Origin: JANOQP01 sp044227705
Lineage (GTDB): Bacteria > Bacteroidota > Bacteroidia > Chitinophagales > Saprospiraceae
Length of the DNA: 23,072 nt
Assembly: GCA_044227705.1 (NCBI GenBank)
Contig: JBGAWE010000054.1
Coordinates: forward strand, 1 to 23,072
Reading direction: 5' to 3'
Below are positions 7,599 through 14,735 of this stretch, piece after piece (the stretch's first letter is position 1; each line of letters begins with the position of its first letter). The position numbers and the translations under genes are program-made. The notes beneath the pieces are model-generated. The model had not been told where the DNA came from. It ran no database searches and saw only the letters and a program-made list of their open reading frames with translations.

Positions 7599-9694
7599 CT
7601 ATCGGCGAGCCTTTGAAAAGCTCCACATCCCCTGTCGTCGAACAGCAGTTCGATGAGGTAGAAATAGGTGTCGGCTGCCACGCGGCGGTTGCGATAGGTG
7701 CCGTCCCAGCCGTCGGGGGCGTAGTAGGGCGGGATGTTCTCTTTCTCAAAAAGCTGGGTCCCCCATCGGTCGAAGACGCGGAATTTGAGGATTCTGACCA
7801 CGGTCCTGTCGACATATGGAAAGAAGTAGTCGTTCGTCCCGTCGAAGTCCGGCGTGATGATGTTCGGCACGAAAACGGCCCGAGCCGCTTTCACTTTCAC
7901 GCGGAAATAGTCGCGCTTTGAGCAGCCCGTCGGCTCGGTCACGGTCAGGACGTAAATACCTGATTGCGAGATGGTTATGAAATTGGTTGTGTCCCCTGTG
8001 TTCCAGTTGAACTGCGCGTCTGGGTTTTCCACGCCGACCTGAAAAGTCTGCCCGGTGAAAATCACGGTGTCCCTCCCGAGGTCGAAATCGGGCTTGATGC
8101 CGACCTCGACTGGCATTGAATCGGCTGCGAGACAGCCCAGCCAGTCCTCGGCGAGGAGGCGGAAAGTGTCCCTCGTGGGAGGCTCGACGGTCAGGCTCGG
8201 GCCGGTCTGGCCGTTCGTCCAGAGGTAGTCGCAGGTCGGGCAGTTCGGCACGGTTCCGTCGAGGTTGACGGGCGTGCCGCTGCATTTTTCGACGCTGTGG
8301 GCCGCGATTTTCCCTTTCAAATCGCAGCGGGTTTTGAGGAGCCAGAAGTCGTTCAAACCACGCGAATCTTCTGTTTTGATTGAATCCGCGTTCGATTCGC
8401 TGTGCCCGGCGAGGAGCCATGAGCCGTCGGGGTTTTGCAGGACTTTCGTCAATGCGTCTGGGCCACTGCCACCCCATGCTTTTTCCCATGATTTGTGGCC
8501 CGCCTTGTCTAGGAAGATTGTCCAAAAATCGTAGTCGCCGAGGTTCGGGGAAGTCTTGTTGCCAGAGGTCGGCGAGTCGCTCACGCCCGCGACGAGGACT
8601 TGCCCGAACAGCGTCTCCTTTATTTGATAAAGCACGTCGAGGCCGGTGCCGCCGAAGCTCCATTCGCGCAGCATACGCCCGTCGGAGTCGGTCTCAACGA
8701 GCCAGAAATCGCGGTCGCCGAAGAACTCGGAGCGCTTGCAGTTGCCGCAGTTTCCGCCCGAAATGCCGGGGGATTTCGTCGTGCCGCCGAGAAGGAAATT
8801 GCCGGTCTTCTGTCTTTCAATCAGAGAATAAGCGAAGTCCTCAGCCGAGCCGCCGTACCGGTGCGACCACGCAACTTGTTGATTTTCAACCCCAAACTTG
8901 ACCAGCCAAAAATCCACCGAGCCGCGAGCCGGGTCGATGCCGATCTCGCCCGAGCCGGGCGGGCTGCTCGTGCCGCCGCCGAGGACGAGGCTGCCGTCCG
9001 CCGCCCAGACCATCGAGTGGAATTGCTCGCGGCCGGGGCCGCCGAGGGTTTTGTCCCAGATTTTTTGCCCGGCGTTGTCGACTCGAATGAGCCAAAAATC
9101 GAGGTCGCCGCGCCCGTCCTCCGACTTGTCGGGCGACTTGCCGGAATTGGAAAACCCGGCGACGACGAAGCCCGAGCGGTCGGGCATTTCGAGGATGGAA
9201 TAGGCCTCGTCGTCGCCCGTGCCGCCGAAGGTCTTGTCCCAAAGCTGGTTGCCGTCTTCGTCGAAGCGGACAATCCAGAAGTCGTAGTCGCCGCGGCAGG
9301 CCTCGGTTTTCGTTCCCGAAACCCCGGAATTTGAGTACCCAGCTGCGATAAAACCACCGTCGGAAACAGGAATCATGGCGCGCAGCCAGTCCTCGCCGCT
9401 GCCGCCAAAAGCCTTGTCCCAAATCGAGTTGAGGTCGAAATCTGTCCTGTTTACCCAGAAATCGTAGTTGCCCAACATGGGCGCGGTGACGTCCCCCGTG
9501 CCCTTTGCGGAGCGCGAGTTGCCGCCGAGCAGGAAGCCGTCGGGGAGGCGGAGGATTGCGTTCTGTTCTTCGTAGCTGTCGCCGCCGAGGGTGCGGTCGA
9601 AGTCGCGCACGGGCTGTGCGAGTGTTGTTCGCAGTGTCGAAAGAACCAACAGCCAAGCAATCGGGAAGGCGAAGCGCCGGGGGGCAACGCTCAT
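7599..9694 (-). CDS. Secreted seven-repeat propeller-like protein with T9SS type B sorting domain (first copy), frameshift near its end
   Basis: A signal peptide (~1-27, ending TTLAQP) precedes seven repeats that begin near residues 32, 92, 152, 213, 276, 344 and 403, of the form W-D-K-x-F-G-G-x-G-x-D ... DGGF-x-x-A-G-x-S ... DFW-x-V-x-x-D. A Cys-rich Ig/PKD-like linker (~457-600) and a CHU_C type B sorting domain follow (AVFVPNIITPDFDGTNDYFF, ~606-698). Near 7629-7632 the frame is lost in a GGGG run: without correction the protein reads through the intergenic promoter and into the next gene as one 1475-residue product. Adding one G gives a stop at 7599-7601 and a 698-residue protein, almost the length of its 692-residue paralog, so I favour that end. 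It is secreted by T9SS; its function beyond a surface propeller is unknown. Confidence 0.85.
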
Positions 9695-9999
9695 GTGCTT
9701 GTGGTTTTGGTCGATTGAAAATTCGTGAAAGGCGGCCGGGCCGCTCCGTCATGGGATTAAAAAAAGGATGTCCGCTGCAATTGGTGGGAAGGAGAAATGG
9801 GCGAGCAGACCGTTCGGATTAAAACTTGGGCGAAGGTAGCCAACAACCCAAAGCGGGTAGCTATGGGCGGAAATTTGGAGGCTGAGCAAGTGGCGAAAAG
9901 AGTTCAAGTTGTTGATTTTCAACAAATTAGAACGCCTCTGGCTTTTTGGGAAATTTTGAAGGCTGTCGGCTGCGGGGCTTTTGAAGGTGAACGGTCGAG
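9695..9999. other. Intergenic region upstream of the propeller pair
   Basis: These 305 bases separate the first propeller gene from the end of a truncated minus-strand gene. I see no convincing coding sequence in any frame. On the minus strand TACCTTCG (9838-9831) resembles a Bacteroidota -7 box and could start the propeller gene with a ~140-nt leader, but a TTTG lies only 10 nt upstream of it instead of the usual 17-20, so the promoter is uncertain. Confidence 0.4.
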
Positions 10000-10632
10000 T
10001 CAGGTTTTCGGGTCGGCGGTCAGTTTCCCGGCAAGCCATTCTTTCTCGGCGACCGGCTCGGCTGCGGCCAGTTCATCGGCCAGTTTCGACAAGGCAGTCG
10101 CATCGCCCTTCGGCAGTTCCATCCATTTGTTGACAAAAACCAGCAAGCTGAGGTTCGCGTCGCGGTGATAGCCGAGGTCGCCCTGCCTTTTCAGATAGGC
10201 CGAAAAACTGGCGACGAGTGAAGCCAGCGCGTCCCACTCACCCAGCTCGGCATACGAGCGGAGGAGCATCCGCCGAGCGTCGAGGAGGTTGAAGCGGTCG
10301 TCGAGGTCGGTGGCTTGGAGGAGGGGCATGGCGCGAGCGTAGTCTTGTTTTTGGAAAAAAAGGTAGGCCTCGTTGTACCGGACGAGCGAGGCCCGCTGGC
10401 GCGGCGGCAGAAAATTTTTGTTCTGCTCAAAAAGCCAGCCACCCAATCATGCTCACCGAGTGAGATGCCGATCCGGATGATGTTCTTGAAGGTGAAGCCC
10501 GTCAACCAGCCGCCCTCTCGCAGCAAATCGCGGCCGAGGGCGGCCCGGTACAGCTCGAACGCCTCGCGGACGAAGCCGCGCTCGCCGAGGTTTAGCTGCC
10601 GGACGCAGAAGTTGATGCCAGTGAAATAGATG
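10000..10632 (-). pseudogene. C-terminal remnant of a Saprospiria-type helical-repeat hypothetical protein
   Basis: The minus strand encodes about 210 residues of an alpha-helical, TPR-like protein. They start near YFTGINFCVRQLNLGERGF and run through REAFELYRAALGRDLL, NEAYLFFQKQDYARAMPLLQ, ARRMLLRSYAELGEWDAL and GYHRDANLSLLVF to the stop at 10000. I recognise the pattern (an N-Y-C-I-R-x-I-N-like motif, then repeats, then G-Y-H-R-x-N-x-L) from a roughly 500-residue uncharacterised family common in Saprospiria. The N-terminal ~300 residues are missing: beyond about 10630-10690 the sequence becomes the opposite-strand ATPase gene. A frame change near 10428-10432 (GFL then EQNKNFLPPR) would be mended by one extra T in a T run. 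No start codon can be assigned. The function of the family is unknown to me. Confidence 0.65.
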
Positions 10633-11844
10633 CTCCGAAGCCTTGAAACGAGCCTCCTGCGCGAGACATTCAAAGGCCGCGACGAGCTTATTCCGGTGGT
10701 GGCGCATTGGCAGCGGCTGCTGGCCAACCAAATCGAGGAAGTGAGCCAAGAGGTGGAGCGCAAGCACCTTGTCGGCCTCGACCCGTACAGCAAGGGCAAC
10801 CCGCTTTTTCCGGATACGGCGGACAATCGCGGCCTGTTCATAGAGCGAGAGGACCTGCAAAAGGACATCACGCTCAAAATCCAGACCTCGGCCGTGATGC
10901 CGACGTTCCTGTTGCTCGGGCAGCGGCGGACAGGGAAGACCTCGTTGCTCAACTTCCTGCCGAGGATGTTCGACCAGTCGCGCCATTTGTTGGCTGTGCT
11001 CGATGCCCAGTCGATGAGCGGCGAGCTGTCGGTGTCCAAATGGCTCGGCGAATGGCGCAAACGCGTGCACTCGAAACTCGCCTTGTCCGGTGAGGCAGTG
11101 CCACTGCCCGACGACTGGCTGGCGGCTTGGGATGCTTTCTCCGCCGAAATCCACACGCTGGCCGAGGAGACGAACCGCAAAATCATCCTCTGCATGGAGG
11201 AATACGAAGCAACGGGAGGCTTCCTCGAAATCATCTCGAAACAACCAAAAGTGGCCGAATACCTGTTGAGCCGGATGCGCTCCTTTACCCAGCGACAGAA
11301 CATGGTCATCCTGATGTTCGTCGGGGCAAGCGGGTTCGACGACCTGCCGGGCGAGCCGAAATGGTCGAAATACTTTGTCAACATCCACATTTTCCGCATC
11401 GAGTACCTGTCGAGAGAGGGGAGCCTGAAACGCGTCACCGCGCCCGTGCCGGGCTTCCGCCTACGCTACGAGGCCGGGCTGCCAGAGCGCATCTGGGAAC
11501 TGACGCAAGGCCATCCTCACCTGTTACACAGCATCTGCTCGGAGCTGGTGTCACTGGCCAACAACGTCCCGAAGAACCCGGTAGGACACGAAGACCTTGA
11601 CCTGGTGTTGGAAAGGTCCATCCTTCAAAAGGAAGAGCAGCCGTTCGACGTCTTTTGGACGGAGTTCTGCCATACGCAATCGAGGCGTGACGCGGTGCTG
11701 GCCATCGCCCGGCGCGAGACTGTTGACGATACACTGCATGACGTGCGCCGGTTGGCTGACTACAAGTACATTATCAAAACGGAGGAAGGCTGGCGGATGC
11801 GGGTTCCGCTGTTCGAGCAATGGCTTTTGCGGTTCGGGTACTGA
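10630..11844 (+). CDS. P-loop ATPase with C-terminal winged-helix-like region
   Basis: The 404-residue protein has a Walker A motif GQRRTGKT (97-104) inside PTFLLLGQRRTGKTSLLNFL and a hydrophobic strand with a Walker B-like KIILCMEEYE (184-193), where the usual aspartate is glutamate. NMVILMFVGASGF (~228-240) looks like a sensor-1 strand, followed by a helical lid (GHPHLLHSICSEL) and a C-terminal winged-helix-like segment (DVRRLADYKYIIKTEEGWRM). This resembles ORC/STAND-type AAA ATPases. Members are often the C-terminal half of larger regulatory or conflict-related proteins. The N-terminus is suspect: homology-like sequence seems to start around FKGRDELIPVVAHWQRLL, just where the opposite gene is cut off, so an N-terminal effector or sensor domain may have been lost. 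No signal peptide is seen. The partner and role are unknown. Confidence 0.75.
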   Translation: MLRSLETSLLRETFKGRDELIPVVAHWQRLLANQIEEVSQEVERKHLVGLDPYSKGNPLFPDTADNRGLFIEREDLQKDITLKIQTSAVMPTFLLLGQRRTGKTSLLNFLPRMFDQSRHLLAVLDAQSMSGELSVSKWLGEWRKRVHSKLALSGEAVPLPDDWLAAWDAFSAEIHTLAEETNRKIILCMEEYEATGGFLEIISKQPKVAEYLLSRMRSFTQRQNMVILMFVGASGFDDLPGEPKWSKYFVNIHIFRIEYLSREGSLKRVTAPVPGFRLRYEAGLPERIWELTQGHPHLLHSICSELVSLANNVPKNPVGHEDLDLVLERSILQKEEQPFDVFWTEFCHTQSRRDAVLAIARRETVDDTLHDVRRLADYKYIIKTEEGWRMRVPLFEQWLLRFGY

Positions 11845-11883
11845 GAACGTGGCACCCCGCCCGCGCCCGGCTTAAAACCGTCC

Positions 11884-12117
11884 GTGAAAATCTCTCCCAA
11901 CCCGGCGGGCGAGGTGGCCGAGTTTGAGCTTGAGGATTTGCCCGTCGGCGAGCGGCATTTCTTGCTGTCGAACACGCTCGGGCAGGTCGTCGCACGGCAG
12001 GATTTTCATGGGAGGCGGCTGTTTTTTGAACGCGACGGCTTGCCGCCGGGAGCTTATTTCTTTTCCCTTTCGGTCGAGGATTCGAGGCAGTTGAGCGGAA
12101 AGCTGATTTTGAGGTAA
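11884..12117 (+). CDS. Orphan T9SS type A sorting domain (gene remnant)
   Basis: About 77 residues from KISPNPAGEVAEFELEDL through SNTLGQVVARQDF and LPPGAYFFSLSVED to GKLILR form a nearly complete Por-type C-terminal sorting domain (type A). Such domains sit at the end of secreted proteins and direct them through T9SS; here there is no cargo and no signal peptide. The only start is a GTG at 11884. The sequence upstream stays open in the same frame (GTPPAPGLKPS) back to the TGA of the ATPase gene at 11842-11844. I read it as the tail of a lost secreted protein, not a working gene. Confidence 0.75.
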   Translation: MKISPNPAGEVAEFELEDLPVGERHFLLSNTLGQVVARQDFHGRRLFFERDGLPPGAYFFSLSVEDSRQLSGKLILR

Positions 12118-12118
12118 G

Positions 12119-12140
12119 AGCCGGGAACACGGCTTTTTTT
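12119..12140 (+). terminator. Rho-independent terminator
   Basis: A short hairpin AGCCG / CGGCT (12119-12123 and 12130-12134, 6-nt loop) is followed by a run of T to 12140. It lies right after the orphan sorting domain stop and ahead of the dehydrogenase gene. It is the natural end of the lost T9SS cargo gene. Confidence 0.65.
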
Positions 12141-12181
12141 CGAACCTTCGCCCGATTTTTCAAAAAAAGCCAATCACCACC

Positions 12182-13135
12182 ATGATCAAGATCCTCGCCA
12201 ACGACGGCATCCATCCAGACGGCCGCCTCCTTTTGGAGGAAGCAGAATATGAGGTCAACGAGAACAAAATCGCGCAGGCCGATCTCGCAGCGCACATCCA
12301 CGAGTACGACGTGCTGCTCGTCCGCTCCGCCACGAAGGTGACAAAGGAGGTCATCGACGCGGGCACCAAACTGAAGCTCATCGGCCGGGGCGGCGTCGGA
12401 CTCGACAACGTCGATGTAGCCCACGCCGAGGCGAAAGGCATCAAGGTCATCAACACGCCCGGCGCGTCGAGCCGGGCGGTTGCCGAACTGGCGATGGCCC
12501 ACGTCTTCTCGCTCTCGCGGAAACTGCACCGCTCGAACCGCGAGATGGCCTCGGGCGATTTCAAAAAACTGAAAAAAGAGTACGAAAGCGGCTCACAGGT
12601 CGCGCTGAAGACCATCGGCATCGTCGGCTTCGGTCGCATCGGGCAGGAGGTCGCGCGCATGGCCCTCGGGCTGGGGATGAAGGTCGTTGCACACGACCCA
12701 TTCGTCTCCGAGGCGGAAATCCCGGTTTTTTTGGCCGACCAACCCATCAAACTGGCTGTGAGAATCCAGACCGTCCCGATGGACGAGCTGCTCAAAACCT
12801 CGGACATCATCACCGTCCATATCCCGTTCAGCGGCGGTCGGGCCGTCATCGGGGCGGAGGAGATTTCCAAAATGAAGACCGGAGTCCTGCTCATCAACAC
12901 CGCTCGCGGCGGCACCATCGACGAGGCGGCCCTCCTCGAGGCCCTCGCCTCGGGCAAGGTCGGCGGCGCGGGCCTCGACGTGTTCGAGAACGAGCCGACC
13001 CCGATGGCCGCCCTCCTCAACCACCCCGACATCAGCCTCACGCCGCATATCGGGGCGAGCACACAGGAGGCGCAGGGCTATATCGGGATGGAACTGGCGG
13101 ACAAAATCCTGAACTTTTTCGGGGCCGACGCTTGA
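12182..13135 (+). CDS. serA: D-3-phosphoglycerate dehydrogenase-like D-2-hydroxyacid dehydrogenase
   Basis: The 317-residue protein is a D-isomer-specific 2-hydroxyacid dehydrogenase. It would oxidise 3-phosphoglycerate with NAD in the first step of serine synthesis. The early RSATKVT, LIGRGGVGLDNVDV (~67-80), the Rossmann GFGRIG (149-154) with acidic D172, the catalytic arginine in INTARGG (R242), the glutamate in LDVFENEP (E271) and the histidine in TPHIGAST (H289) are all present. There is no C-terminal ACT domain, so feedback control by serine through that domain is not expected. serC, often next to serA in Bacteroidota, is not here. The ATG at 12182 is the first after a terminator and fits the family start. 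Another 2-hydroxyacid substrate is possible. Confidence 0.85.
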   Translation: MIKILANDGIHPDGRLLLEEAEYEVNENKIAQADLAAHIHEYDVLLVRSATKVTKEVIDAGTKLKLIGRGGVGLDNVDVAHAEAKGIKVINTPGASSRAVAELAMAHVFSLSRKLHRSNREMASGDFKKLKKEYESGSQVALKTIGIVGFGRIGQEVARMALGLGMKVVAHDPFVSEAEIPVFLADQPIKLAVRIQTVPMDELLKTSDIITVHIPFSGGRAVIGAEEISKMKTGVLLINTARGGTIDEAALLEALASGKVGGAGLDVFENEPTPMAALLNHPDISLTPHIGASTQEAQGYIGMELADKILNFFGADA

Positions 13136-13184
13136 GGTGATCCCAGATTTTGGATTGCGGATTTCGGCTCTTTCAACACGAGAC

Positions 13185-13216
13185 AGGCCCGGGTTTTTGC
13201 AAAAAAATCCGGGCCT
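13185..13216 (+). terminator. Rho-independent terminator after the serA-like gene
   Basis: AGGCCCGGGTTTTT (13185-13198) pairs with 13203-13216 over 14 bp with one mismatch and a 4-nt loop. It is followed by TTCCTTTTTCC. The stem contains A/T tracts on both sides, so it could act in either direction. Confidence 0.75.
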
Positions 13217-13246
13217 TTCCTTTTTCCAACATCGGGCGTGGCTTGA

Positions 13247-13254
13247 TAGGTTTG
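13247..13254 (+). promoter_or_regulatory. Bacteroidota -7 promoter box for the small membrane protein
   Basis: TAGGTTTG matches the TAnnTTTG consensus exactly. It lies 35 bp before the ATG at 13290 and just after a terminator. A T-rich TTTTTCC at 13221-13227, about 19 nt upstream, is a weak -33 candidate. Confidence 0.5.
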
Positions 13255-13289
13255 CCGCAAGTTTTTTCACAATCCAAACCCGTTTCGAC

Positions 13290-13424
13290 ATGGCCAAGCA
13301 CAAGCCGACCAAACAGGACTTCAAGAAGGAAGACGCCGCCGACCGCGCCAAGTTCATGCGCATCCTCGTCGTGGCGACGGTCATCCTCATACTGTTGATG
13401 TACCTGCTTTTCTTCCGAGGCTGA
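13290..13424 (+). CDS. 44-residue single-span membrane protein
   Basis: A highly charged N-terminus (MAKHKPTKQDFKKEDAADRA) is followed by one membrane helix (FMRILVVATVILILLMYLLF) and a short FRG tail. The positive N-terminal side suggests that end stays in the cytoplasm. It has its own promoter-like box and stands between a terminator and a convergent gene, which supports a real small gene despite its size. I do not recognise the family and give no function. The longer in-frame extension upstream crosses the terminator and is not used. Confidence 0.6.
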   Translation: MAKHKPTKQDFKKEDAADRAKFMRILVVATVILILLMYLLFFRG

Positions 13425-13426
13425 TT

Positions 13427-14287
13427 TCAGACTATTTCTGAAAGGATTCTCTCAATCATCCGCTCAACCGTCCGCTCGGCATTTTTAGAAAACTCGCCGA
13501 GCGGGCGGTTGGCGAGGATTGCGTTGACGGAGAGGGCCTCGTGGCCGAGGATTTTGGCGAGGCCGTAAATGCCGGCCGTCTCCATTTCCAAGTTGGTTAT
13601 CCTAAACCCTTGATGGTCAAAGGTTTGCAGCCGGTCGACGATGTCGGCCCGTGTTGGGCGGGCGCGGACTTGTCGGCCTTGCGGGGCGTAAAACCCCGAG
13701 TTCGTCGCCGTGATTCCTGTTTGAATTTTTTTGGAAAAGATATCCAGCAGCCGCTCCGAGGATGGGGCGAAATAGGGCCGCACCGGGAGGTTTTCCTTCC
13801 CCCGGAAATGCTCGACGAGCGCGATGGTCAGCGCGTTTTCCCCGAAGTCGTTTTCATAAAAATGGAGGAGGCCGTCCAACCCGATGGCCGCGCTCGAAAC
13901 AAGGAGCGAGTCAACCGGCACGTCGGGCTGGATGCTGCCGGAAGTTCCTAAACGGATGATTGTCAGGGACTTGCGTTCTTTTTTGATTTCCCTTTTTTCA
14001 AAATCGACGTTGACGAGCGCGTCGAGTTCGTTCAAGACGATGTCGATGTTGTCCGTACCGATGCCTGTCGAGATTACGGTCAGGCGGCGGCCGCCGAGCC
14101 ACCCGGTATGGGTGACGAACTCGCGTCGCCTTTTCTCCAGTTCAATCTTGTCGAAATGGCGGCTGACCATAGAGACGCGTTCCGGGTCGCCGACGGTTAC
14201 GATGAGATCGGCCACGTCGCCGGGGCGGAGGGCGAGGTGGTAGACCGAGCCGTCGGGGTTGAGGATGAGTTCGCTGTCGGGTATCAT
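13427..14287 (-). CDS. Nucleoside phosphorylase (uridine phosphorylase-like)
   Basis: The 286-residue protein belongs to the PNP/UDP phosphorylase family, which splits nucleosides with phosphate to base plus ribose-1-phosphate in salvage. The phosphate-site VTVGDPERV (~30-38), GIGTDNIDIVLNEL, RLGTSGSIQPDVPVDS and the substrate-binding NLEMETAGIYGLAKILGHEA are visible. The ME-T motif fits uridine-type or related enzymes, but base preference is not settled by sequence alone. I chose the ATG at 14287 (MIPDSELILNPDGSVYHL); a TTG at 14314 would add nine residues unlike the family. It converges on the small membrane gene with a 2-bp gap and follows the kup remnant. Confidence 0.88.
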   Translation of the reverse strand: MIPDSELILNPDGSVYHLALRPGDVADLIVTVGDPERVSMVSRHFDKIELEKRRREFVTHTGWLGGRRLTVISTGIGTDNIDIVLNELDALVNVDFEKREIKKERKSLTIIRLGTSGSIQPDVPVDSLLVSSAAIGLDGLLHFYENDFGENALTIALVEHFRGKENLPVRPYFAPSSERLLDIFSKKIQTGITATNSGFYAPQGRQVRARPTRADIVDRLQTFDHQGFRITNLEMETAGIYGLAKILGHEALSVNAILANRPLGEFSKNAERTVERMIERILSEIV

Positions 14288-14326
14288 GCAAATTGAAATT
14301 TTGCCAAAGGTCAACCGTGCACGCCC

Positions 14327-14666
14327 TCAATCCACAATCCGCCGCAGGTCCACCCCCCGGATTGCCTCCGAGACTAGGGTGAACGAGCCAGTTATCATCA
14401 CTTGCGAGGCGATGATGGCCACCGCGGCCGAGGTCGGCATAGAGCACCTCGGCACCCGTCGTGCTGAGGAAGACCGCGCTGAGGATGTAAAGCCGGGGTG
14501 GTTCAGCAAAAGGCGGATGCCGTGGTGCGGGCTTAAGGCCCAAAGGATTTCGGGATGCCCCGCGATTTGGACGAGGCGGAGGATGGCCAGCATCGAGAAC
14601 CAGCAGGCCAGCGATGCTTAGCCGGTGGTGGTGGCCGTGATGCGCTGAATGCCCGGTGGAACTCAT
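14327..14666 (-). pseudogene. Decayed kup (potassium transporter) remnant
   Basis: Three blocks on the minus strand match the intact Kup next door. MSSTGHSAHHGHHHRLSIAG corresponds to residues 1-22. MLAILRLVQ...LSPHHGIRLLLNHPG and then LSAVFLSTTGAEVLYADLG match ~178-235. AIIASQVMITGSFTLVSEAI matches ~299-316. Between them about 155 and 60 residues are deleted, the frame changes at least three times, and the last ~335 residues are absent. Unlike the single-base lesions elsewhere in the window, this cannot be explained by one-base errors. The copy is clearly diverged from the intact gene, so the duplication is old or the copy came from a related source. Confidence 0.85.
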
Positions 14667-14735
14667 GTTGCAGAGGGCGATGTAAACGGCCGACGGCGGG
14701 CGAATTGGAACACGTCTGCCGCCAGCCGTCCGCCG

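Noticed and set aside
5267..9694. A single giant protein with two propellers and two sorting domains
   Set aside because: The joining segment looks like translated intergenic DNA, contains a promoter-like box and leads into a second signal peptide. A one-base correction separates the genes.
10191..11438. Minus-strand open frame of about 415 codons opposite the ATPase
   Set aside because: Only the part below about 10630 looks like a real protein (the helical-repeat remnant). The rest mirrors the ATPase coding strand.
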